A stretch of 64,000 nt of DNA from Epichloe hybrida (taxonomy: Eukaryota; Ascomycota; Sordariomycetes; Hypocreales; Clavicipitaceae). The notes beneath the pieces are model-generated. The model made no database searches and was not told where the DNA came from. It was given only the letters and a program-made list of their open reading frames with translations. The position numbers and the translations under genes were made by a program. The first letter of the stretch is position 1; each line of letters starts with the position of its first letter. Below, piece by piece: positions 48,300-59,905 of the stretch. The stretch covers positions 1 through 64,000 of the forward strand of contig JAFEKR010000064.1 of assembly GCA_019022495.1 (NCBI GenBank), read 5' to 3'.

Positions 48300-49250
48300 A
48301 TAATAAAGGTGTCTTTTAACCTATTAAAGGTATTATTCTCTTTAGGCCTTTATTAAAAAGGGATATTTCTCTTAGTTAATTATATTAGTAGTGCTACTAG
48401 TTCTAAAAAGTTACTAATAAAGTTATAGTAAAAGTTAGTAAACCCTAGGAAGCTATAAACCCCCTAAAGTTTTATTAAGGCTACTTATTCCCTAATAGCT
48501 ATAACCTTTACTAGATCTAGATAAATAGAATGTCTTACTATAATAATATATCCTAGGTATTAAACCTCCTTTACTATAAATATAGACTTATTAAGGTCTA
48601 AGTATAACCCTATAGCCCTTAGGTAGCCTAATATTACCTAAACCTTAGCTATATAGTCTTTCCTTAATCCCTCTAAGTAAACTAAGATATTATCTAAGTA
48701 TACTATAATAAAATCCCTTAATATATTCCCTAAGGACTTATTAATATAATATTAGAATATTACTAGTGCGCTAGCTAGGCTAAAGGGGTAAACTAGCTAC
48801 TTAAATAGCTTAAACCTAGTTTAAAACACTATTAAGTGCTCCTAGCCTTTAGTAATCTATAGCTTATAAAACGCTATATAAATATTTACCTTTATAAACT
48901 AGTGTGCCTAGGATAAGAAATAAAGTGTCTTCTTAATTAATAGGAGAGAATAGTAATCCTATGCTATTATCTTATTAAGAGCATGGTAGTTTACGTAAAA
49001 ACGCTAACCCTTATTAGCCTTTTTAATAAGGAAAACTAGAGCTATAGCTAATAATAAGCTAGTATAAATCTAACCCTTATTTATTAAGTCTATAATCTAG
49101 TATCTAACCTCTAGAAGCTAGTCCCTTAGCATATTATATAGTAGTCCCTAAGGGAGCGTTAGTTTAGACCTATTCTAATTCTTATATAAGTATATATAGT
49201 AATTAAGGGACCCTTAATAAGGAGGTAAGCTATTAGCTCTAGCCTTATTA
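48300..49250 (-). pseudogene. Gypsy-2 reverse transcriptase relic
   Basis: On the minus strand near 48,660-48,710 the catalytic strand reads DFIIVYLDNILVYLEG, a RIP-altered YLDD motif in the usual Gypsy context. Surrounding sequence is colinear with an RT domain but contains many stops. Establishes the element's orientation. Confidence 0.82.
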
Positions 49251-51239
49251 AAAAGGTTTATAAAGTTAGCTAACTCCTTAGGTAATATTAATATATCTAG
49301 GCTATTAGGTTTTGTCTTAGGCACTATAATTTATAGTACTATTATTATCTCCCTAAGGCTTATAGTAATAAATATTATAAAAGTGTCCCTTCTATAGTGT
49401 GCCTAGCGCGCTTCTATAGTATATAAGGACTTAATAATCCCTTATACTAAAGTCTTTACCTTACACGCAAAGGCTTTAGAGATATATAAGCCCTTTACTA
49501 CTCTAATAACTAATTACTACTTTACTACGTAAATAACCATATTATAATGTTTTAGCTATAGTATCCTAAGTATAATATCTTATATAAGGCCTAGGATAAT
49601 ATATAAATATACTAATAACTCCTAGCTATTAATGTCTATTCTAGTATATACTATATAGGTAATTAAGGAGGTATTCTCCTATACTCTCTTTTCTCTTCTT
49701 TTTATTTTTACTATAGTCTAGATATACTTTCTCTTTAGTAACTATATAAGCTCTAGGCTAAACTATTTTACTACTAACTTACTTATAGCACTATAATAAT
49801 TATAACTATAATTAATCTAGATATTAATATAATAATATATATTAAAGAGTATAGGAATTAAGAATAGTAGTAAGTCTATATATTATACTATATCTTACTC
49901 TAACTCTATATAGCTTAAATAGTTATTTTATATTATAGTATATAGTTAGCCTCCTTACCCCTATATAAGACTTTACTTAAGGGCTACTTATTTTCTATAG
50001 AGGGAATATTTACCTCCTTATTTACACTTTCCTTATTTACTTTATATAAGTTAATATTAACCTATAGGTAGTAAGGCAAGAGAAAGGTATACTCCTAAAT
50101 ATAGTAGTCCTTAGATTTATATTATAAGTAATATCTCTTCTAATAGCATTTAGCTAACTTTACTTCTAATACTTATTTAGCCTATTATATATTTATAGTA
50201 AGCTTTAGACCTTTCTCCTTCTTAACTAGCTTATTTTATTTTCCTAATTAAGTCCTTATTATATATACCTTAGTTATTAGTGTATTACCCTTATAATTAG
50301 TCTAAGGTATAGGTTTAGCTAGCTATAGTTTATATTAGGACTAGTACTTATCCTCTATAGTAAGGGCCTTAATATTAACTATAATCTTATAATACTATAT
50401 AATAGCTATATACTACATACTTTAGCTAATACCCTAGCCTATACTAATTTCTCTTAAATACTTATTAAGCGCTTATTAAAGCTTTACTAGCTTTATATTA
50501 TCCCCTTAATAATTCTCTCTTACTAATAAGAGCTTCTTTATAAAGTAAATAAAAAACATAGAAAATAGCTCCCTTAGGCCTTATTTTATTTAGTTAAGTT
50601 CTATAAGGGCTATCTCTTACCTATATAAATTAAAGAATATAAACCTAAGGTATTCTAGGAATTTAGCTAGGTTAAAATTATAAATACTACCTTATTTAAA
50701 GAAAGTAGGTACCTAGGACTAGACTTTAGAGAATAAGTTCTAGTAAATAAATATTTACTTATTCTTATTAGTTTTAATAAAGTCCTTATTTACCTATAGC
50801 TTATATTCTATTAGAAACCTCTATATAGTAAATAAGGCCTTATTACTATTATATAATTTACCTATAAGGATAGGTTTTTATTTTACCTTAGGTATAGTTA
50901 AGACTAGGTTAAAGGTAAGAGATAAAGTAAGGTTTACTATTAGGGTATTAGGCTAGGCTATAATAGGTAGTTAGGTTAAGGGTCTTATAGTATTTATAGT
51001 TACTTATTATTAAAGGTATATAAGTTTTACTATTTACTTATTAAGTATAAGTTAAAGCGTCTTAAATTAGGCCTATTAAGCTACTAGTAGTACTATAGCA
51101 TTAGATAAGGGAGTTATTATCCCCTAGCTAGGTTAGTCTTATAGTTAGAGTATGTTTACTATATCTATTAATATATTTATTAGTATTTCTATTATGTCTT
51201 TTAGTAGTTATTAAAAAGAACTAAAGGAAGTCTCTTAAT

Positions 51240-51458
51240 TATTATAAACTAGCCCCTAGGTAACTATAATAGGGCATTAATATAGTATTAAGAGACTTAA
51301 GGAGAAAGGAGAAAGGGTAAGAGGCTATCTCTAGTAGTGCCCCCTTATACCCCCCTTAGCTACTTATATAAGCCTCCTTTCCTTACCTTAACTACTTCTA
51401 CCACTCCCCTCTCTAACTGCTATACAAACAATGCTTAGGCAAAGCCTAAGCCCTTACA
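51240..51458 (-). repeat. 5' LTR of Gypsy-2 (219 bp)
   Basis: Starts tattataaactagccccta (RIP-altered) and ends cccttaca, then the TSD gcgac. Its right half is almost unmutated, including ctaccactcccctctc. Confidence 0.9.
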
Positions 51459-51919
51459 GCGACTTACTATCTTACATATATTGCCGTGTTTATTACACTA
51501 AATGTAACGTTTTAATTATTTTCCTTTAGCTATTACGCTAACTAAAGAATAGGGGAAACTACATATAATTACTAGTAAAAGGATCTTAATTAGTAAGTGC
51601 TTCTTAAAGTCTAGGTACCTAGTCTAAAGATAGTGTATATATAAGTAAATATAAAAGTAAATTATATTTAGCTTTATAGTAAAAGAATATAAATTAAGAG
51701 TTAAAGAGTTAAGGTAAATAAAGTATAAATAAGGTTAATGAAGAATAACTATATTTACTAAAGGAAAAAGTTTATAATATAATAGGGAGTTATAGATAAA
51801 TTTATATATAAGCGCTATTTATTATTTATTATTATTTTAATTTAGCTAATACTTAGCGAATAGCTATAGGGTACTTAGTAAAAGCTGTTTAGGAGCCTAG
51901 CTATAAGTAAGGGGGTAAT

Positions 51920-52117
51920 TATAAGGCCTTACTTATAATAATAGGTGCACTTACATGCCTTATAGGCTAGTAAAGCCCTAAGGCTAGGTCTACGTAACAC
52001 TAGCAAGCCACTAGCTATAAGACAGTGACTTACACGCATAACGCATTTAGACCTAGCAAGCTTTAGTCAATATACCAGAGCCCCTATACCTCTTGCCTAG
52101 CTACTATTGTTCTTACA
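51920..52117 (+). repeat. 3' LTR of Gypsy-1a (198 bp)
   Basis: Begins tataaggccttacttat (RIP-altered) and ends ttcttaca. Same length as the 5' LTR and followed by the matching TSD cttag at 52,118-52,122. Its right half is less mutated than the 5' LTR's and its left half more so. Confidence 0.92.
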
Positions 52118-52122
52118 CTTAG

Positions 52123-52583
52123 CCTACGGGTTAGACTTATCCTTTAGTACTAGCATAGGTTTTGCATACTAATTAGATATCTTTCTATTAGCAGCTATAG
52201 TGTACTTATATATCCCTAACTTAATTCCTTTAGTTACTAACTAATTTAGCTAATACTTCTAAGGCTTTAATTATCTTTACTTTAGGGATTATGCCTAGGG
52301 CTTTACATTCTCTTTTAGCTAAGGTACGTGCACGTAAAGGTTAGTAGTAAGGATATTAGTAATTAATAAGGCATTTAGGTCTCTATATGTATAAAACATT
52401 TGCATAACTTCTTCTACTATAGACTTTAGGATAAGAGGGCCTAAGATTACTTTATAACCCTTAAACCATAATAACACTGTTTTAATTAGGGTTTCCTAGT
52501 TAGTTTCCTTTCTCTATACTTTTTGCTTAGTTAGAAATAGGAATAACAGAGAATCTAGAGTAACTAGCCCTAGCTAATTATCC
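52123..52583. other. AT-rich relic DNA between Gypsy-1a and the TRIM
   Basis: Host flank of Gypsy-1a and of the TRIM. The minus strand reads with few stops over 52,200-52,560 (for example a VILGPLILKSIVEEVMQ-like stretch), suggesting a former coding region, family not recognised. It may be continuous with 53,120-53,563 and 60,728-61,378. Confidence 0.4.
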
Positions 52584-52588
52584 TTTAT

Positions 52589-52757
52589 TGTGATGTTCTA
52601 GGCTTTGCCTAGACCTAGCAATATAGGTGTCAATTGCACAAGTTACAGGGACTTGTACAATGCGTATTCTTTTGTTGCTATAGCGCAAAGGAATTGGGGT
52701 CAAACCCACATGGTGGCGCAGGCACCCGCGATTAGCCCTATGGGCTAGACCATGACA
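52589..52757 (+). repeat. Left terminal repeat of the TRIM (169 bp)
   Basis: Pairs with 52,946-53,114. Retains GC-rich stretches such as ggtggcgcaggcacccgcg. Confidence 0.85.
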
Positions 52758-52945
52758 TTTGTACAAGTCACCTAAGGTCATAGGTTCAAACCAGCTGCGT
52801 GTACAAAAAAAAAAGGTGCACTATAGGGCAGCCACAATGGGGTTCTTCCTAGGCTTATAGGGATAGAGAGGGTCCCTAGGGGATGCGCGGTATTGCTAGC
52901 TTACAAGGGGTTAATAGGAAGAAGATCACCTAGGGAAAGGGCCTA

Positions 52946-53114
52946 TGTGATGTTCTAGGCTTTGCCTAGACCTAGCAATATAGGTGTTAATTGCACAAGT
53001 TACAGGGACTTGTACAATGCGTATTCTTTTGTTGCTATAGCGCAATGGAATTGGGGTCAAACCCACATGGTGACGCAGGCACCCGCAATTAGCCCTATGG
53101 GCTAGACCATGACA
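52946..53114 (+). repeat. Right terminal repeat of the TRIM (169 bp)
   Basis: Same length as the left repeat. Differences seen include ttaattg for tcaattg, ggtgacgc for ggtggcgc and cgcaatt for cgcgatt. Confidence 0.85.
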
Positions 53115-53119
53115 TTTAT

Positions 53120-53563
53120 CTATTAAAACATTTTCCTATTATTATTATTAACCCTTAATTCTATAGTATATTCTCTCCCTTTAAGTAAATTCACTTCTAA
53201 TAGGAATACATAGAGACTAAGTTAATTTATAAGCTAAAAATTCGTTTGCACTAAAATAAGGCAGGTAATCCAAGGCGCATAGCTAGAAAACCACACTAAG
53301 GGTTTAACCTAGAAATAAATAAAAGGGAGCTTATAAAGTTACTTACTCCTATATTTATTCTAGGCTATTAGATTTAGTTTTTTAACTTAACTAGGTTATA
53401 TTAGGTAACTTAGTTTTCTAAATTATCTAAATTATCCTTCTCCTTATCCTTAGATCCTAATAAGGCATTATCTAGGGATAAGTTAATATTATCCTAACCT
53501 ATGTACTTCTCTAGGATTATAAGCTTAGCTAGATAAAGCATTACTTTCTATTAATTAGATAAA
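53120..53563 (-). pseudogene. Unclassified transposon relic between the TRIM and Copia-2A
   Basis: Minus strand shows a long stretch with only RIP-explainable stops. If Copia-2A (with one copy of its gctac target) is removed, this segment continues in frame from the Gypsy-type protease relic at 60,728-61,378. It is therefore probably the next part of the same old polyprotein. No domain was recognised within it. Confidence 0.45.
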
Positions 53564-53568
53564 GCTAC

Positions 53569-54385
53569 TATTGAAATGTAGGGAGCTAGTTGCTAGCTGG
53601 CAACAGCTGTACAAGTGTAGCTTCTACGGTCAGGGACCAATAGAGCCACCACGTTGAATATTCAACGTAACGTAACGGAAGGTTTCGGCAGTTATTAACT
53701 AATTAAATTTAATCTAGATGACTTTTATGATATCTTATATACCAATAGAATTGATTTTAGTGACGTTATACAGGCAATGCGGCTGTTAGATTAAGAGGCC
53801 TAGCTATCTAGCTAGATTAAAAAGATCTTCTTTCTCTTATATACTTACTAACTATATTAGTGGATCTGGACCGCTAAAGAGGTCTTATAGGCTACTTTTT
53901 ATTTTCCGCAAAATTCATTTGTATATAAAATCCAAAAAATCAACTCACCACTATATAAACTAGCAACCTATATGCACTAAATTTTAGTCTAAAAAATATT
54001 CCTATATAAAATAAAAGCCCTATCTTCTAGCTTTAATTTGCTATATATAAGACTTTTATACGACCTCTAGTTAAAGAGAAAATCGCTGTTAAAGATAGCT
54101 ATAGGGTAACCTGCTTACGTCACCCTAGCTTACCTAATTACTAGTGGCGCTGCGGTTATGGCTACGCTTATAGCCATAACGCAATTAAATAATTCACAAT
54201 TAACAATTGATTTAGATTAGTTATTTACACGGTTAGTCGCAGCTGTTAACAGCTACGACGTAGCCATTAATAGCCACCTTCGCAACTATTAATAGCTACA
54301 GTGTAGCTATTAGGCTTATAATACAAGCTAGTAATAGAAAGGTCCTTTAACTAGAAAGGGCTAAAAATAGGTCTTATTTTTAACA
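53569..54385 (-). repeat. 3' LTR of Copia-2A (817 bp)
   Basis: Plus-strand start tattgaaatgtagggagc, end gtcttatttttaaca. Same length as the partner LTR. Keeps islands such as cgtaacgtaacggaagg. The exact 3-bp left edge (tat) was set by the TSD. Confidence 0.87.
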
Positions 54386-57300
54386 CCCCCTCTATAAAAG
54401 AATTACATATAAGCTAATTAAAAGCGTATAAAGTGATATAGGGTAAACAAGAACTTTTAGATAAAAACAAATAAAAGGGAAAAACAGGAAAAGATAAAAG
54501 ACCCCCCTTTTAAATTCCTAGCTATTGTTAAATATAGCTCCCTTTTTAGCGTTGTTTTTGGTTCCCTGTTAAAGGGATTTAGTTATTAGTTTTTAGTGAT
54601 TATTAAGCCCTAAGAGCCTAATAAAAGCCTAATAAAGAGGCCTAGATAACGGTTTCGTTAGGCTATTTACAAGCATTAACTTCATATCTAGATATTTAAT
54701 CTTAGCTAAACCCTCTAAAACCTGTTGCCTAATATAGTTAAACTTTAGTAAGGTATGCTTTATACGGCTATGTAAGGCAGGGTTATAGGCAGTGGTTATA
54801 GCGCCTTAATTATCGCAATATATCTGGATAGGGGGAGAAATAGGGGTTTTTAGCTCCTTAAATAAGCCTTAAAGCCACTGTAGCTCCTGGAAGATCTCGT
54901 AGATAGCGTTAGCTTTAGCTTCTAATATTAATAGAGCTATTGTACTAGCTTTCTTTAATTTCTAGCTAATAGGTCCGCTAGCTAGCTTAAATAAATAAGC
55001 ATAGGTTAATTTAGAGGTCTTTTTATCCCTTACAAAATCACTATCACAATAACCTATTAGGCTTTTGCTAGCTATACCTTTAGGGTCTCCCCTATAAATT
55101 ATAGCAAGGAATTTAGTCCCTAATAGGTACCTAAGCAGGTTTTTCGCTGCTTTTAGGTACTTTATATAGGGCCTAGCTAGTGCTATAAATAGCCACTAAA
55201 GTGTAAAGGCCATGTCTGGCCTTATAAGTAACATTAGGTACATTATAGTCCCTATAATACACTAATAAAGCTTAATTTTGCTAGCTATTAAAAGCTTAGT
55301 GGTCTGCGTAGCTAAAACGCCTAGCTAAAGAGGTATGCTAATAGGCTTACTATCTAGCATATTAAATCGATTTAAAGCCTCTAAGATATACTAAGATTAA
55401 TGAATTTTCAGGACCCTATTAGGTCTATCTCATACGATTTAAACCCCTAAGAAGAATTTAGCTAGCCCCCTATCTTCTATTAAATAGACTTTATGAAGTT
55501 CCTTTTTAAGTCTTTAGATATAACGTAAATCCGGTCTAATTAGAAGATAATTATTTATATATGTAATAATAAAGGTTTTAGTGAAGGAATTATAGAATAT
55601 AGCTAGGTTAGAAATTAGAGGGCTAAATCCTAGGGACTTTAGCACTGTAATTAGTGCTTATTGCCATTCCCTTAAGCTTTGTTTTAGGCTATATAAAGAT
55701 TTCTGTAATAAAATTACTTAATCTTTAGAAGGTTTATAGCTAAAACTTTTAGCTAATTTAGCTAATTTAGGATTTGCTTTAAGGAATTCAATAAATCCGT
55801 CTAGAATAACCATATAAATCTATTATTATAGCTTACTATTAAGAAAAGCTCCTATAAAATTGACCTATTTGATTTCCTAGTTATTCTAAGCCACTAGGGC
55901 TAGTAAAATCCTCTAGCTAGGGGAAATGCTTATAGCTGCAAAGGTCTCTAGATAATCTAGACCTTTGATTTGCATAAATCCCTTAGCAATGAGTTAGGCC
56001 TTGTATTTTAAAGGATTATTTTCTTTATCCTTTTTAAGCTTATAAACAAGCCTATTCTTTAGTACTTTTTGGCCCTTAGGTACTTATTCTTTCCCTATAA
56101 ATTTAAAAGTACTAGCCTTAGAAGCTATTCGTATTCCTTGTACGTAGCTTCTATTTATTTATCCCTTTTAGGGCTAGATATAGCTTGCTTCTAGGTCTTA
56201 GGTTTAGGGCTATTAGGGTTGTTTTCCTTTAGCTTCTCCTATACCTTAAAGCAGATTTCTTTTATAAAATCTAGAGAAAAAGGGGAACTAATATTAACAT
56301 CTATAGGGTTAATATTAGGGTTGAAGTTAGTAATTTTGTTAAAATTAAGGTCCGGAGTCAAAATCTGATTTCCTAGTGAAGTTACGGGCGTGGCCTCCTC
56401 TAAGGCCTCTGGAATCGGTTCCTTAGGGGGTTATACAAGCCCTATAGGGTGTCTTTCTTAACCTATAGGGGGACCTCCTATATTATCTATAGGGTAATCC
56501 TTTAAACCTTAATTTAGAACTTAATTTTCTAAATTATTTTCCCCCTCTAAAGGGTTATCCCCTATAGAAAGCCTAGGTAATCCTTTAGAGACAGGACCTA
56601 TAGGCTCTATAATCTTAATAAAGCTAGTCTTTGTAACTAGCCTTTTAGAGGGGATGTACACTAGATAGGTGTTAGAACCTAGTGTAGCTAATAACCTTCT
56701 AGGGATAGTCCTAGCTACTAACTTCTAGGCTTTAGGTCGTTTTTCTAGGGGGATTAGAATCTTACAGTAAGATCCTATGGCTCTAATACTGCTAATATTA
56801 GTTATACAGGGCTGATTTAGCTCCCTAGCTAGCAGTTGTTTAGGGCTTTTATCCTTAGTGGTATTAGCAGTTATATTAACTAGGTTAACAACTGCAGGTA
56901 ATACAAAACACCATAGATATAAAGGTAATTTTGCCCACTAGATAGTAGCCCTTAATTAATCTAGAATAGTACGAATTAAACGCTCTGCTAATCCATTTTG
57001 CTTATAAATATAGGGACTAGAAGTTGTAAATTTAATCCCTTTAGAATTTAACTAAGTTTAATAACTAGAATTGATTTCTTAGCCCCCATTAAAGTGAAGG
57101 TGCCTAGGATATTAACCTAGTTAATTTTTAAGCCCTCTAAAGAAGCCCTTAATAGCCTTATAAACAGTTAGGCCTTCCTTATTAGGTAATAAGAACACCT
57201 ACTTATATCTAGTTTTTTGATTAACTAGAAATAAGCAAATTAACTGTTTATTATACGGTATAGGGCTAATTTTTAGCGTATCCCCCTTTATTTAATCTAG

Positions 57301-58140
57301 AGCTCTAGGGGGGTTAGGGATAGCTAATTTCCTAGGTCTTCTAACTGCCTTAGATTAATTATAAGCTATATATTTAAAGTCTTTATCCTTAATTTTAGAA
57401 AAATCAGGGATTCCTTTAGTTATAAGGCTTGTTTTCTTTAGTAAAGGAAGCCCTAGGTGCCCTAATTGTACATGCCATAGGCTAGCTAGTTCTAGTAACT
57501 TTTGATATTAAAGGTCTTTAGGGCCTGAATTAGGGTCTAGATTTAGGTCTAGATTAGGGCCCTCTCCGTTAGTCCCCTGCTAGGCCCCTTAAGAATCACA
57601 GGCCTCTTAGGGAGGTATTAGGGACCTTTTTCCTCTACTAAGGCCCTCTAACACCCCTAAATCTATTTCTTTAGATTTATAAGGGACCTAACCTAGGGCT
57701 ATAGGCGTTAGAGAAGGGACTAAATCCCCTAAATTATCCTGTACGACTTCTTTAATATCATTATCTTCGTTGATTTTAGCGATTTCGTCTAAATCAGAAG
57801 CCTAATCTAGCTTTTTAGAGGGAATTTGAACCTCTATAGGGTAGCTAATCGGATAGCTATGACCCCTAAAGCTAGCATAGGTAAAAGGTCGGATATAATA
57901 AGATTTTTTATAGGGCCCTTTATGTAACGTTAGTGTAAATTGGTTTTTAACGTGAAAGAAAAAACCATGTTTTTCTATATCTAGGGCAGCAATATAAGAC
58001 CTATCTTTAAGATAAAGATAGTTTTTTATAAAGCAACCGCTAGATATATAGTGAATAAGGCCACTAACTATATTAACATTAAGCTAAGGAAAATATAGAG
58101 CATCCTTTAGCACTAAGGTCCTATATTTATTAGGTTTCTT

Positions 58141-59570
58141 TTAATATAAGACCTCAAAAACAGCACTACCGTGACCCTTAGGATAAATAAGGCCACCACT
58201 AGTTATAATAGGGTTAGATTCCCCCTTCTTAAAAGGGGTATAATCCCTAAAGACCTCCCTAGAATTAACTATATGTATAGTTAAACCTATATTATATAAT
58301 AGGGCCTTTTTTATGTCTTTACTATAATAATTAAAACCATTTAAGGTATTAATTTCTTGTTTTTCATTATCCGAATCACTAGAGCTAGAATTAGAGCTAC
58401 TATTGCTAGAGCTCTTATCACTAGACTTGTAATTACTAGGTTTCTTATACGGATTAAGTGCTCCGTTAGAAAGGTTGTAATTTCCTAGCATAAAAGAACC
58501 CTCTGTAAGTTCTTTAGTATCCTTTTTATCTGATTTTTAACCCTTTTACTTCTTTTTCTTCTTATTAGAATTAGAAGAGCCCTTATTTTCTTTAAAGCCT
58601 TCTTTCTTCTTCTTCTAACCTTTAGGGGCCTTTTCTTTATCTTTAGCGCCCTTTTCTAGGTCTTTAGCCCTATAATTTAGGGCTTTAGCTACCGTAGATA
58701 ACTTATCCCTCTGTTTAGCTAGAAGGTCTGCCATTAGGAATTCAAGATTTAGGGCTTCTAGGGGGACCTCTATAGCCCTATTCGTACGCATGCTAAATCA
58801 TTGCCTCTTAGCCCACTAAGGGAAGGTTGATTTTAGGGATTGAAGATATTAATTAACCTAATCTATAGGATTAATTAGGACCCCTAAAATCAATAATCTA
58901 GCTAGTAGATTATTAAAGACTATATTAAAGGCTTCTAAAGTCCCCTTAAATCCATGAAAGTTTAGGTTATGAAATTCAGAATATAGGGACCCCCTCTGGA
59001 TTTCAACGCTATGTGAATACTGCCATATAAGTAAATTATAGGCTTCTTTAAGTGATTTTTGCTAAGTTATAGTGGCTTAGGGGCCTTCCGTATAACTATC
59101 CCTTAGTAACATTAGGATAATAGCTTAGTTAGCGTCCCCTAGCGCCCTAGAAATATCCGGATTATCTAGAAAATTAGGCATGCCTAAAGCTCTAAATTAG
59201 ATAGCTAGGGCTTGTTTCCATTAATCGAAATTTTCAGCTCCTTTAAGCTTAGCAGTCTTAGGGAAGCTATAAACTCTCTTATTAAATTCCTTAATAATTA
59301 AATTATTAAAGGCAGCTTGTACAGAGCTAGATTCAGGTGCCTTATCTTAAATAGGCTGCTGAATTTACTACTAAGTAGCGGGCTTAGTAGCTTCCACACC
59401 CTCCATAGGTCTATTATTAATAGCTAAAGTTAAGGACTCTAGCTTCTGTATTACTAGATTGATAGTATTTTGTTATTTAATAACCTGCTCTTTTAGCTAG
59501 TTATTTAGAACCTCTTGCGCACTAAGATTAGGGACTAGAGGTCCCTAACCTTGTTAATTAGTAGCTATCT
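58141..59570 (-). pseudogene. Copia-2A gag-protease relic
   Basis: Minus-strand reading from about 59,570 resembles a Copia gag (FNKRVYSFPKTAKLKGAENF, then FRALGMPNFLDNPDISRALG), a Lys-rich stretch and a Ser/Asp-rich linker. It runs into an open piece at 58,491-58,141 (116 codons, MLGNYNLSNGALN..). That piece holds LTIHIVNSREVF, the protease flank. The preceding active site reads NIG where DTG is expected, explained by G-to-A at GAT. Several in-frame stops elsewhere. Confidence 0.8.
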
Positions 59571-59577
59571 TCTAATT

Positions 59578-59860
59578 TTATAGAAGGGAAGTCTTCTATT
59601 TATACTGAAAATCCTTTTTATAGAAGGGAAAAACTTCTATCCGCGCTGAGTTTCCTTTTTTATAGAAGGGAAAAGCTTTTATTCTTACTAAACTTCCTTT
59701 TTATAGAAGGGAAAGCTTCTGTATCGCTCGTGCGCTTCCTGTTTTATAGAAGGGAAGTCTTCTGTAACCATAATGATTCCTTTTTTATAGAAGGGAATAG
59801 CTTCTATCTCGCAGGTTCTTCCTATTTTATAGAAGGGAAGTCTTCTGTAACCGTACGTAA
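59578..59860. repeat. Leader repeats of Copia-2A, about 7 units
   Basis: Units of about 40-45 bp sharing ttttatagaagggaa followed by a short variable spacer (aagcttctgt, gtcttctgtaacc) and ending tcctttt. They lie between the 5' LTR and gag. Each unit has internal dyads (gaagggaa..ttcccttc type), so the RNA could fold into serial hairpins. Confidence 0.85.
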
Positions 59861-59905
59861 AGTGCACTAGAAAGAATTTTATAGTAATAGACTAGGCTTA
59901 TAACC

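Larger units (their letters stand above)
37344..51458 (-). mobile_element. Gypsy-2 retrotransposon inserted in Gypsy-1a, itself interrupted by Copia-1
   Basis: LTRs at 37,344-37,562 and 51,240-51,458 are both 219 bp, start TGTTATGGA-like and end CCCTTACA-like, and are flanked by the TSD gcgac (37,339-37,343 and 51,459-51,463). Pol reads on the minus strand, so the right LTR is the 5' LTR. Without Copia-1 the element is about 7.2 kb. Gag-like sequence lies at about 50,500-50,900, RT at about 48,300-49,250 and RNase H/integrase toward 46,800. The segment 37,563-39,855 should be its 3' part but is not typical (see separate entry). All frames are RIP-broken. Confidence 0.88.
25666..52117 (+). mobile_element. 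Gypsy-1a, chromodomain Ty3/Gypsy retrotransposon, interrupted by three insertions
   Basis: 5' LTR 25,666-25,863 and 3' LTR 51,920-52,117 are both 198 bp and flanked by the 5-bp TSD cttag (25,661-25,665 and 52,118-52,122). Once the hAT element, the MITE and Gypsy-2 are subtracted with one target copy each, about 6.8 kb remains, a normal size. Recognisable order on the plus strand: gag (about 25,950-26,950), protease (about 27,000-27,340), RT (32,790-33,480), RNase H (about 33,500-34,100), integrase (about 34,780-35,900) and chromodomain (about 36,190-36,370). All are riddled with RIP-type stops, so the element is dead. Confidence 0.9.
52589..53114. mobile_element. TRIM-like miniature LTR element (526 bp)
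   Basis: Direct terminal repeats of exactly 169 bp (52,589-52,757 and 52,946-53,114), beginning TGTGATGTTC and ending CATGACA, separated by 188 bp with no coding capacity. The pair is flanked by TSD tttat (52,584-52,588 and 53,115-53,119). A purine-rich tract (agggaaagggcctat) precedes the right repeat. The two repeats differ at only a handful of sites, mostly transitions, so it is young or escaped RIP. Internal tRNA-like boxes are noted under findings. Alternative: two SINE copies, but neither copy alone has its own TSD. Confidence 0.8.

Noticed and set aside
51920..52117. Solo LTR interpretation
   Set aside because: The TSD cttag matches the flank of the LTR at 25,666, so it is the 3' LTR of Gypsy-1a.
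52578..52781. 67-codon minus-strand frame
   Set aside because: Falls within the TRIM terminal repeat and tRNA-like sequence; not a protein gene.
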